Positions 1-7,254 of a stretch of DNA of 64,000 nucleotides are shown piece by piece (position 1 is the stretch's first letter; every line of letters begins with the position of its first letter). The stretch covers positions 7,006,001 to 7,070,000 of the forward strand of contig NZ_CP151726.1 of the NCBI RefSeq assembly GCF_038443385.1, given 5' to 3'. Both the position numbers and the translations under genes were made by a program. The stretch is from Stieleria varia (GTDB lineage: Bacteria > Planctomycetota > Planctomycetia > Pirellulales > Pirellulaceae). Under the pieces are notes generated by a model. It saw only the letters and a list, made by a program, of their open reading frames with translations. It ran no database searches and had not been told where the DNA came from.

Positions 1-2
1 CC

Positions 3-1580
3 GCCTGTATTGCTCGCCAACCCGTTCTTGCTCAATCGGAGCCGGGGATGGATGAATCGGCCTATGAGGCCGAGATGAGAAGCGACGGGACCTCGGATTA
101 CTCCGAGCCCGGGATGGGCGGTGACTCAGGGTATGAGGAAGGTTACGGTTCTGGATACGGGAGTAGCGGCTACGGTGGACCATCATCGCGACAGAATGCG
201 CAACGCGGCGCCACGACGCAACAACAGTTTACTGCGACGTTGTCATCGCTGCTCAAACAAGTGGACTTGAAGCCGCTGGTGAATCCGCCGAGTGACCTGC
301 CACCGACCCAAGCAGGTCCGGTGCTGCAGGGAGAAGCGGAAACGGCGTACAAGAACGGAAACTATCCGTTGGCTTTGCAGCTGTTCTATGGACACATGGC
401 CACGGAGTACGACGATGCTCGCGTGAATCTGCAAACGGTCAAGTACAGCCCGTTGTTGAGACGCCCTGTTTGGACGATTCGCTGGGGTGTTTCTTTTGCC
501 GTGCGTGGCGAAGGCGAGACGCCCAATCCGATCACGGATTCCGGCCCGGTACGAATGGCATCGAGCGGTGGTCGTGGATTTGCTGGCGGGGGAAATCCGA
601 GTGAGGACGGTAGCTTTGGTCCAGACTCGAGCTATGCCGAACAGATGGGCACGAGTGAATCCGAAATGGAACAACGCATGGGCTCGGGGATGGAGGACCC
701 ATCAATGATGGGAATGAACGAAGACCTTTACGGCAGTTCGGGAGCAGGACGTCCTCAGATAAAAAAAGCCCCCACCTTTCAAAAACCAATGTTGAGTCCT
801 GAAACGGATGAGCAACTACAAAAGTATCTCGGTTTGGTCGCGACCGCCGTCGCGGAAGAATTCGAGAAACGGTACATGGCCGGTGATTACGGCTCGGCAT
901 TGACCAGCGTTTCCGCACCAGCGGATCCCGACGCCCCGCCGTTGGATGTCGCCATGACGCCCGAGCTGGTAGAGCTGTTGACGATGGGCGATAGCTCCAT
1001 GTTGATGTGGAAACCCGGTTTGATGTTTGTCGGCGAAGGAGAGTCGACTGATATGGCGAAGGCCGCCGCAACTGCCCAAATTGACCTCCTGCTGCACTTT
1101 GACATTCTGCTGAAGCAACCTCGGGGCGGTGAGACGCAAAACATTTCACGCGTTCGCTTGATCCATGCCTCGTCGGGCAAAACCATGGGTACTTCGAAGG
1201 CATTTGACAGTACCGAAGCCGCCCAGTTGGTCCGCGTCGGTCGCAGCAGCAGTCGTGATTACATCGACGAGCGTTTGGAACCGTTTTTTGGAATCATCGA
1301 CCGTCAAGTCAAGACAGCAGCCCTGCCAGGACTTTCGCCGGAGGTCGCGAAACGTCGTGTCGGTACGCTCTTGGCCAGCGGTGATCGCAACCTCAGCACG
1401 CTCGCCGAAGTACGCTTGTACCAGTTCCAGGAACTGCTGACACCAGAGGAAGTCGAGGTCGCGTTCCACATCGTCGGCGGCGAAGAAGGCTTGCGTTTGC
1501 TGCACGGCTCTCGCGAAGAAAAGTTAGCGACCGCCCGCGAATGGGCACTCGATGCCGTGGGCGGAGACGAAGATCGCTAG
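3..1580 (+). CDS. Secreted hypothetical protein, 5' end outside window
   Basis: The reading frame is open to the left edge, and the residues before the first internal ATG (position 48) read like the end of a signal peptide (VLAQ), so the true start lies outside the window. The visible 525 residues begin with a Gly/Tyr/Ser/Glu-rich low-complexity stretch and have a second Gly/Met/Ser-rich segment around residues 180-250. Between and after these lie two ordered parts, including a helical segment (GEAETAYKNGNYPLALQLFYGHM) resembling a single TPR-like hairpin. I recognise no family and no catalytic motif. It is probably exported. A 48-bp hairpin lies 27 bases beyond the stop codon and could end the transcript. 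Confidence 0.75.
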   Translation, partial: ACIARQPVLAQSEPGMDESAYEAEMRSDGTSDYSEPGMGGDSGYEEGYGSGYGSSGYGGPSSRQNAQRGATTQQQFTATLSSLLKQVDLKPLVNPPSDLPPTQAGPVLQGEAETAYKNGNYPLALQLFYGHMATEYDDARVNLQTVKYSPLLRRPVWTIRWGVSFAVRGEGETPNPITDSGPVRMASSGGRGFAGGGNPSEDGSFGPDSSYAEQMGTSESEMEQRMGSGMEDPSMMGMNEDLYGSSGAGRPQIKKAPTFQKPMLSPETDEQLQKYLGLVATAVAEEFEKRYMAGDYGSALTSVSAPADPDAPPLDVAMTPELVELLTMGDSSMLMWKPGLMFVGEGESTDMAKAAATAQIDLLLHFDILLKQPRGGETQNISRVRLIHASSGKTMGTSKAFDSTEAAQLVRVGRSSSRDYIDERLEPFFGIIDRQVKTAALPGLSPEVAKRRVGTLLASGDRNLSTLAEVRLYQFQELLTPEEVEVAFHIVGGEEGLRLLHGSREEKLATAREWALDAVGGDEDR

Positions 1581-1606
1581 GTCGCAAGCGGGCCGTTGAT
1601 TGATTT

Positions 1607-1654
1607 TCGACTTGGAAAGTCGAACGATAATCGTCGCTCGACTTTCCAAGTCGA
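1607..1654. repeat. 48-bp hairpin of the TCGACTTGGAAAGTCGA family
   Basis: Two copies of a small palindrome (TCGACTTGGAAAGTCGA and its complement) face each other across about 14 bases, giving a near-perfect inverted repeat. A copy of the same length lies at 41513-41560, a half copy at 53871-53892, and sequence variants near 63412-63727. It follows the stop codon of the preceding gene closely and might act as a terminator, but there is no T-run. Confidence 0.75.
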
Positions 1655-1817
1655 TAGCGTGCCCTGTCGAGCGTTTTTCCATTCTGAAAGGCTATCTTGC
1701 GCAAACAGGCCCCCTCCCTCACATTCGCCTGAACGGCTAAGCGCGACCTCCCCCAAGTTCCGAGACTGCTGATTTAGTCGTGTTGCGTTGTGTCTGTGAG
1801 CCGATGGCGATAGGCGC

Positions 1818-1986
1818 GGATTATTCATTAGCCGGCACGCGATAGCGTCCGGTTCCCGAGTATAGGCGTGAGAACCGGACGCTATCGCGTGGCGGCTGAT
1901 GTGCGCAGACTGTTTTCGTGCCAATCCGCGCAAGCCGTTTTATGCAAACTTGTTGCGATGACCGTATTGAGTCGCGTGAATAATCC
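1818..1986. repeat. 169-bp palindromic element, GGATTATTCA ends (copy 1)
   Basis: The element begins GGATTATTCA and ends TGAATAATCC. Inside is a palindrome built on GCGATAGCGTCCGGTTC and its complement, followed by a segment shared with other copies (CGCAAGCCGTTT). A copy of the same 169-bp length lies in the opposite orientation at 19515-19683; diverged copies lie at 15744-16095 and 20757-20921. No protein is encoded, so it looks like a non-autonomous mobile element. Confidence 0.75.
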
Positions 1987-2004
1987 AGGCTAGCGCCTTG
2001 CGGT

Positions 2005-2092
2005 GGACTGCTCAAAGTATGGTGTTGACATTGTTTTTTCAGTCCATGTTTTCGTTCCAAGCATCGCAATCGAAGTGAGCCTCAGACGCTAG
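2005..2092. repeat. Half copy of a 227-bp dispersed repeat
   Basis: This sequence matches, with few changes, one half of the element at 29862-30088, and also 41142-41220. The shared parts include GTGTTGACATTGTTTTTTCA and the following GTCCATGTTTTCGTTCCA. It stops at GCTAGC, where the left arm of the insertion sequence begins, so the other half is missing or was displaced by that insertion. Confidence 0.7.
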
Positions 2093-2195
2093 CGGGCTGT
2101 TGATTTAGTGAGCCGCGACGCGTAAGCGGCCGGGCCTACCGCATTGCCCGGTGCCTTACGGCCAATGCCACCTACTTTGTCGTCAATCGGGTGGT
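2088..2195. repeat. Left inverted arm of the IS4-family element
   Basis: It pairs with 3651-3758. The outer 87 bases match except for a few substitutions; two of these turn the block CCTTACGG into its own reverse complement relative to the other arm. The inner end overlaps the transposase stop codon. Confidence 0.8.
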
Positions 2196-3655
2196 GATTC
2201 GGAGGCTTTGGATTTTATTTTTCTTTCCAAACGTTGGAACTTGGTGCTCTTTTGGCGGCGAGTATGCGCGACTCGAGGGTAGCTCCGCGGTGTCTTGCGA
2301 TTGGGAAGCTTTCTCGTCGAGGCATCAATGAGCGTCTTCTGGTACGCAAGCGTCCATTGCTCCAGTGTCGTTAATTCCTTGCGAAGCAGGCCACTCTGAA
2401 AGTCCTGCCACACGCCACTGAAGCTCAGTCGTCGAGGCGAGATATTAATCAACTTGGCGGCCTGCTTGCGCAACTGGGACACCAGATTGTAGGCGATCAC
2501 CGATCCCATCAGCTCCTTTTTCATCGTGTCCACGCTCTTGGCACGGATATTCTCGGTGTCCATCGTGACTTTCAGGTCCCGGATGTCGAATTCCACATCG
2601 TAGCGGCGACGGTAAAGCTCGCCCACGGACAAGGCGTCCGCTTCGATGTTGGTGACCAACTCCAGCGTTTGACCGTTGTCCAATTCGACTTGGTGAATAA
2701 AGACTTCACAAGCTGCATCCTCAGGAAGATTCTGGTGGTTCCTGCGTTCTTTGCTCGATGGCTTCCAGATCAAATGGTGCGTTACGTAGCCAGGCCCTTC
2801 CTCTACCAGCGTGGCGTTCTTGAGGTATGCCTTGTATCGCTGTTTGGTCAGACGCAGTAAGAACTCTTGCCCACGCGTTTGGCAATGAAAAGCCACTGAG
2901 AACACGCCGAAACCGCTATCGGCCATGACAATCGAATTCTCTGGAAGTCGGTCGATGACTTTCTCGGCTTGTCTGGTTTCGCTGGAATTGTTGGGGCCGT
3001 ACATCGGATCGATCTGTGGCATTAACGCGCAACCGGTCTGCATTTCATTGGCGACCATGAGCATCGCAACGGGCCAAACGGATTCACCGTGCTGGTTGGA
3101 TGCTGGTGGAAATGCTTTCTTGAGCGCCGGTGTGGGTGGCAGTGTGATCGTCGTTCCGTCGAGGATGAACACACGCCGCTCAAGAAAAGCTGGCTGGGCC
3201 TTGCGTGCCAGGTGATCGCAAATGCGATTGGAAAAGTCTTGGACAACCTTAATCGGCAGTTTTTTTCTCGCTTGGTTGTAAGCGGAATTGTTTTTTGAAA
3301 GCGTCCCTTCAGTAACTCGCCGGTTAGGGGGCAGGAGGTCTTTGTGATTGTCGATCAGATCACTGACGGCTTGATCAAGAGTGAGGCCTCCCCCGAGACG
3401 TTGCAGCACCAGTAGCCAAAGTGTTGGTGCTTGTGTGTAAATTTTTGCAGCGGAACTGGCGTCTTGTTGCTCAAGCTCTTTAACGATCGTAGGGAGCTGA
3501 AGCAAATCCGCGAGCAATGTTTTTGCGCGACAGAATTGCTGTTCGTTCTCAGTGGCGTGTGATTTGGGATCGAGCATTGAATTGGTGACAAATTGGCGGA
3601 CAAATTGAAACCAATTCAGCAGCGCAAATTCCGTGCCAAAAACATAACGCGCCAC
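2183..3655 (-). CDS. IS4-family DDE transposase
   Basis: This is a 490-residue transposase that would cut and rejoin DNA at the ends of its element. The DDE triad can be read as Asp in LDGTTITLP (about residue 164), Asp in VMADSGFG (about 243), and Glu in YRRRYDVEFDIRDLK (about 354). The last of these fits the YREK signature of the IS4 family. The start is GTG within the element's inner repeat, and the basic C-terminus ends in the opposite arm. The frame is intact with no frameshift or stop, so the element may still be active or was recently so. No passenger gene is present. Confidence 0.92.
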   Translation of the reverse strand: MARYVFGTEFALLNWFQFVRQFVTNSMLDPKSHATENEQQFCRAKTLLADLLQLPTIVKELEQQDASSAAKIYTQAPTLWLLVLQRLGGGLTLDQAVSDLIDNHKDLLPPNRRVTEGTLSKNNSAYNQARKKLPIKVVQDFSNRICDHLARKAQPAFLERRVFILDGTTITLPPTPALKKAFPPASNQHGESVWPVAMLMVANEMQTGCALMPQIDPMYGPNNSSETRQAEKVIDRLPENSIVMADSGFGVFSVAFHCQTRGQEFLLRLTKQRYKAYLKNATLVEEGPGYVTHHLIWKPSSKERRNHQNLPEDAACEVFIHQVELDNGQTLELVTNIEADALSVGELYRRRYDVEFDIRDLKVTMDTENIRAKSVDTMKKELMGSVIAYNLVSQLRKQAAKLINISPRRLSFSGVWQDFQSGLLRKELTTLEQWTLAYQKTLIDASTRKLPNRKTPRSYPRVAHTRRQKSTKFQRLERKIKSKASESPPD

Positions 3656-3758
3656 CCGATAGAGTAGGGAATAGGTGGCATTGGCCTTACGGCACCGGGC
3701 GATGCGGTAGGCCCGGCCGCTTACGCGTCGCGGCTCACTAAATCAACAGCCCGCTAGC
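3651..3758. repeat. Right inverted arm of the IS4-family element
   Basis: Partner of 2088-2195. Its inner end covers the GTG start of the transposase. Its outer end (GCTAGC) directly abuts another palindromic element that begins about 3761. Confidence 0.8.
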
Positions 3759-3760
3759 CC

Positions 3761-3915
3761 GGATGATTCATAACTCGACGCGTGAGCGAGGGATACTCGG
3801 TAAATCCCTCGCTTACGCGTCGGGTTATGAAAAACAATCTGCATTTCCCAACGATGTCACAACTCATTGTCAAGAATCTGTTTGCGCTAACATCAATCAT
3901 CGGCATGAATAATCC
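3761..3915. repeat. Palindromic element with GGATGATTCA / TGAATAATCC ends
   Basis: The ends match those of the 169-bp family, but the central palindrome differs (GACGCGTGAGCGAGGGAT facing ATCCCTCGCTTACGCGTC). It touches the right arm of the insertion sequence and is followed by GGACTAAC, close to the CTAG seen beside related elements. It lies just downstream of the coiled-coil gene that ends at 3942. Confidence 0.65.
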
Positions 3916-3941
3916 GGACTAACAAACAGAGTCCGTTCTTC

Positions 3942-5330
3942 TCAGTTCTCGTCTTCGTTCAACCCGAGCTTGGCCAGCCAGCGACGCGACGGCGTCGTGT
4001 CCCCAGACTCGGCGCTCTCCAACCGGCGGTTGAGCTGAGCAAGCTGCTCCTGCAGCCGGCCGTGATCTTGTTCCAACTGCTGGCGTTCTCGCGAAAGCTT
4101 CGCTCGCTCCAATGACGTAGCGATTTCGGTTTCGCGGAATCGCTCTTCCCAGTCGGTTTGCAGCTTTCGCAGTTTTGCACGTTCCGCTTGGATGACTTCA
4201 TCCGCATCGATGGCCGCAGCAAACGCCTCAGTGTTGACGGCTGTGGCGGTGGAACGCTGGCTCGCGTTGCCGGATGCCTTCGCAGCCTGCTTTTGTCGAT
4301 TCAGTTGATCGCGCAAATCCTCGATTTCGCGTTGCAGCTCCATGACATAATCGACCGGGCTTTCCAAACGCCGGATCACATCGCCGGCTTCGCGATCCAC
4401 CTTGCCCTGCAGTTCGTCCAAGAACGTCTCGGCGCAAAACGAGTCTTCCTCCATCTGCTCCAAAATCCGTGCCTTGCGTTGCTCCCAAGAAAGCGTCTCG
4501 ACCGCACCACCGCTTTCCGAAACAGTACGTCGAACGTTTTCGCCCGCGACTTGGGATGCGAGGTCTCGATTCTGTTGCTCCATCAACGCCAGTTGCCCAC
4601 GCATCTGAACGATGTCTTGATTGAGCTGCTCGTTGATGAGTTGCAATTCAGACAATCGAGTCTCTGTGGCGCTCTCGATGCGTTCTTCGTAGTAAGACTC
4701 CTCCTGAGGCTCTGACTGAACCGCTTGATAGGACGAAGCGATCTGCGCCATCGCGTTGGCGGGGATGGCGGTTGCCCGATCAATCGCTTGCGTGCTGGCG
4801 ATGTAGTCCACGGTCTCGCGCAGCATCGCCAACTGGTCCATGACTTCGGCCAGCATGTGGGAGTTCGCGCGTACCAAAAAGTCTGCTTGTGAACCATCAG
4901 CCAGCGGTTTTCCAGCCAGCGGTTTTTCAGCCGATGGTGATTCAGCCAGCGGTATTTCTGACGTCAGCGTTTCGATCTGCCGGACGCATTGATCGAAAGT
5001 CTCGACGACGCTTGTTTCTTCTACTCGTGCCTCGCCCCAGCCGAGTTCCTGTTGGCAAACGAGCTGTTTACCATCGTCGCTCTCCTCGACGACGGGTTGA
5101 TCCTGGGAATGATGAGGATGGATCACCGCTTCGATTTCCTCACGCGTCAAATCCTCTTCGCTGGACTCCGAATTGCCAGGAATGGGCATGTAGCGAGGGT
5201 CCAGTTGGTAATCCAGTCCCGGATCAAACGTATCGTGCATCGTGTTTACTTGAGTGAAATCTGGTGACTGGGTTGCCGATCGGGCATGAGCCCGAGGACT
5301 GCGATTGCGTTTCTGTGAAAGACGCGTCAT
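3942..5330 (-). CDS. Coiled-coil hypothetical protein
   Basis: A 462-residue acidic, Gln/Glu/Leu-rich protein with no signal peptide or membrane segment. The C-terminal two thirds contain long heptad-like stretches (ELQLINEQLNQDIVQMRGQL; RERQQLEQDHGRLQEQLAQL), indicating an extended coiled coil. Around residues 128-145 there is a short repeat based on PLA(E/G/D), encoded by near-identical tandem DNA. The end (PSRRWLAKLGL) may be an amphipathic helix. I chose the ATG at 5330; a GTG at 5402 would add 24 residues. No family was recognised, and a structural or scaffolding role is only a guess. Confidence 0.7.
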   Translation of the reverse strand: MTRLSQKRNRSPRAHARSATQSPDFTQVNTMHDTFDPGLDYQLDPRYMPIPGNSESSEEDLTREEIEAVIHPHHSQDQPVVEESDDGKQLVCQQELGWGEARVEETSVVETFDQCVRQIETLTSEIPLAESPSAEKPLAGKPLADGSQADFLVRANSHMLAEVMDQLAMLRETVDYIASTQAIDRATAIPANAMAQIASSYQAVQSEPQEESYYEERIESATETRLSELQLINEQLNQDIVQMRGQLALMEQQNRDLASQVAGENVRRTVSESGGAVETLSWEQRKARILEQMEEDSFCAETFLDELQGKVDREAGDVIRRLESPVDYVMELQREIEDLRDQLNRQKQAAKASGNASQRSTATAVNTEAFAAAIDADEVIQAERAKLRKLQTDWEERFRETEIATSLERAKLSRERQQLEQDHGRLQEQLAQLNRRLESAESGDTTPSRRWLAKLGLNEDEN

Positions 5331-5636
5331 GTTGAATTCGCCCGCCGTGAGGAGGTGTAGCGAGACGCTCAAGGAATTCGCATGATCGAGCACACTGCAC
5401 ACGGCGGCTCCAAATCGATACGATTAAACCGGCTTGGACGAAAAACGCCCCCCTGGCGGTGTCCGGTGAGAAGTCTCATTGAGTCTGTACGTTGCGAACA
5501 GCACAGAGTCAAAACAGACACGTTTCGACTGCGGGTAAAACGACAAGGTGACGCATTTCTTGTTGGCTCCTGGTGTCAATGTGATCCCAGTGCCGCTTGG
5601 CAATCCTCGTGTGTGGGAAGGATGAGAAAGAGAGTA
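5331..5636. other. Intergenic region between divergent genes
   Basis: This gap separates the coiled-coil gene (minus strand) from xseB (plus strand) and should hold both promoters. I see no repeat, RNA or conserved site in it. Open frames across it are extensions of the two neighbouring genes. Confidence 0.5.
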
Positions 5637-6026
5637 ATGGCGAAAAAGTCAGTAAGACCGGCAGCAGACAACGCAGGGGACTCCCCCAAAAAGGGTGGTG
5701 TTGATTTTGAGGAGGCGTTAGCGGAAGCCGAGGAGGTGGTCAAACAACTGGAAAGCGGTGAGCTGGGGCTGGCCGAGTCTTTGGATCAATACGAGCTGGG
5801 AATCAAACGTATCAAACAGTGCCACGAAAGCCTCAGAGAGGCACAGCGGCGGGTTTCGCTCCTTTCTGGCATTGATGAAGACGGGGAAGCAATCCTTGAA
5901 CCTTTCGGCCCGGACTCGTCCAAGACCAAGCCGGCGATGGACGATTTGACATCTTGGGATGATGAGTCCGACGAGGACTGGGATGAAGACGACGATAGCG
6001 TGGACGAGAGTCCCGGCCTCTTCTAA
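5637..6026 (+). CDS. xseB: Exodeoxyribonuclease VII small subunit
   Basis: XseB is the small subunit of exonuclease VII, which degrades single-stranded DNA together with XseA. The core VDFEEALAEAEEVVKQLESGELGLAESLDQYELGIK (given here as a span, residues 21-56) is the XseB signature: paired helices with a LESGELGLAESL turn. The protein has 129 residues, longer than the usual 70-90, because of an acidic C-terminal tail rich in Asp/Glu (DDESDEDWDEDDD). The start ATG was chosen because MAKKS gives a typical N-terminus; an ATG at 5622 is possible. xseB followed by ispA and dxs is a known bacterial gene order. No xseA is nearby. Confidence 0.9.
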   Translation: MAKKSVRPAADNAGDSPKKGGVDFEEALAEAEEVVKQLESGELGLAESLDQYELGIKRIKQCHESLREAQRRVSLLSGIDEDGEAILEPFGPDSSKTKPAMDDLTSWDDESDEDWDEDDDSVDESPGLF

Positions 6027-6087
6027 ACTGACGCGCGTCGAGCGATCCATCATTGACCGGCGTCCCTCTCCAAACCGCCCATTGCTT

Positions 6088-7173
6088 GTGACCCAGCGTC
6101 CCACCACCCAGCCGAAACAGGTGACGACCGACCGTTCAACAGCGGCACCGGCGTCTGGGCAGTCACAGGCCTCCGCTCAATTCGCGGATGCTGAAAACGA
6201 TCACGCATCGTCGACGTCGGACGGCGGGGTCGGAGTTTTTCGTAGTGCGATCGAGCACGCCTTGGACGAAGCCTGCCGGTTCGAGACTGGCTGTCCGCAA
6301 CGATTGGCCGACGCCATCCGATACGCTGTGCTCGCTCCGGGCAAACGGCTGCGTCCGGCGTTGGTGTTGATGGCCGCCGAAGCCTGTGGAGGCACGATCG
6401 AGCAAGCCATGCCGGGTGCTGTTGCGATCGAAATGATCCACGCTTATTCGTTGATCCACGACGACCTGCCCGCCATGGACGATGACGATCTACGTCGTGG
6501 ACGGCCGACGGTCCACATCGCATTTGACGAGGCCACGGCGATTTTGGCCGGTGACGCACTGCAGCCTCTCGCCTTCGAACGCTTGTGTCAGGGAATCCCC
6601 AAATCGGCCGTGGCCGCCGAGGCGGTCGCCATTCTGGCTCGCGCGGCCGGACCGTCTTTTCTGGTGGGCGGCCAAGCAGACGATTTGAATGCGGAGCTGG
6701 AACGCGGCAAGACACTCGACCGCAGCGACGATTGCACGGACGATTCTTCTGACGATTCTTCGAACGATTCCGCGGAATCCCAGCCCTTGCGGACCGCGGA
6801 ACACCTGGAATCCATCCATCGTAGAAAGACAGGCGCTCTGTTTTCAGCCTCGCTGGAGCTGGGCGCCGTGTTGAGCGAGGCGAATTCGCAGCAACGCGCT
6901 CGCTTGGCCGATTATGCTGCAGACCTGGGATTGGCGTTCCAAGTCGTCGATGACCTGCTGGATTTCACCGCCGATGCGGAAAGCCTCGGAAAACGGACGG
7001 GCAAAGATTCCGATCGCGGCAAGCTGACGTACCCGTCGCTGCTGGGGCTGGATGCGACACGTGAAAAGGCCCGCAGGCTGGTCGAATCGGCCCGCGGGCA
7101 CCTGGACCTCCTTGGCGATTCGGCTTGGCGTTTGGACCAGCTCGCACGCTTTGTTTTGGAACGAACCCACTGA
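6088..7173 (+). CDS. ispA: Polyprenyl (farnesyl/geranylgeranyl) diphosphate synthase
   Basis: A class I trans-prenyltransferase that condenses isopentenyl diphosphate with allylic diphosphates. Both aspartate-rich motifs are present: DDLPAMDDDD and VVDDLLDFTAD. GKRLRP and HRRKTGALF also fit the family. Between helices lies an unusual Asp/Ser-rich insert (DDCTDDSSDDSSNDS) absent from standard IspA. The start is uncertain: ATG codons at 5959 and 5983 would overlap xseB, so I chose GTG 6088 (361 residues); GTG 6121 is also possible. Chain length cannot be decided from this reading. Next to dxs, it belongs to isoprenoid synthesis. Confidence 0.9.
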   Translation: MTQRPTTQPKQVTTDRSTAAPASGQSQASAQFADAENDHASSTSDGGVGVFRSAIEHALDEACRFETGCPQRLADAIRYAVLAPGKRLRPALVLMAAEACGGTIEQAMPGAVAIEMIHAYSLIHDDLPAMDDDDLRRGRPTVHIAFDEATAILAGDALQPLAFERLCQGIPKSAVAAEAVAILARAAGPSFLVGGQADDLNAELERGKTLDRSDDCTDDSSDDSSNDSAESQPLRTAEHLESIHRRKTGALFSASLELGAVLSEANSQQRARLADYAADLGLAFQVVDDLLDFTADAESLGKRTGKDSDRGKLTYPSLLGLDATREKARRLVESARGHLDLLGDSAWRLDQLARFVLERTH

Positions 7174-7254
7174 CAACTGTTTTGCTCGTCGATTCCCCTG
7201 CGGTTCATTCAGCAGCTTTGACGATTGATTTGAGACTCACATCAGGACCCTTCA

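Larger units (their letters stand above)
1581..2182. other. Repeat-filled intergenic region
   Basis: This stretch holds no convincing gene. In order it contains a hairpin motif (1607-1654), about 160 bases with nothing recognisable, a 169-bp palindromic element (1818-1986), a half copy of a second dispersed repeat (about 2005-2092), and the left arm of an insertion sequence from 2088. Open frames here translate repeat sequence and are not credible genes. Confidence 0.7.
2088..3758 (-). mobile_element. IS4-family insertion sequence with ~108-bp inverted arms
   Basis: A single transposase gene lies between two long inverted arms. The outer 87 bases of the arms (2088-2174 and 3672-3758) differ at only a few positions. 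After ten unmatched bases the match resumes (ATCGGGTGG), reaching into both ends of the transposase gene. Both outer ends read GCTAGC. IS4-type elements usually have terminal repeats of roughly 10-40 bases, so these arms are long. The mobile unit could be smaller, with the outer arms belonging to a palindromic target. Confidence 0.75.

Noticed and set aside
5382-5636. 85-residue N-terminal extension of XseB
   Set aside because: No conservation pattern, and it would start inside the region upstream of the divergent gene.
5959-6087. Upstream ATG start for the prenyl synthase
   Set aside because: It would overlap xseB by about 70 bases and add residues that are only the alternate frame of the xseB tail.
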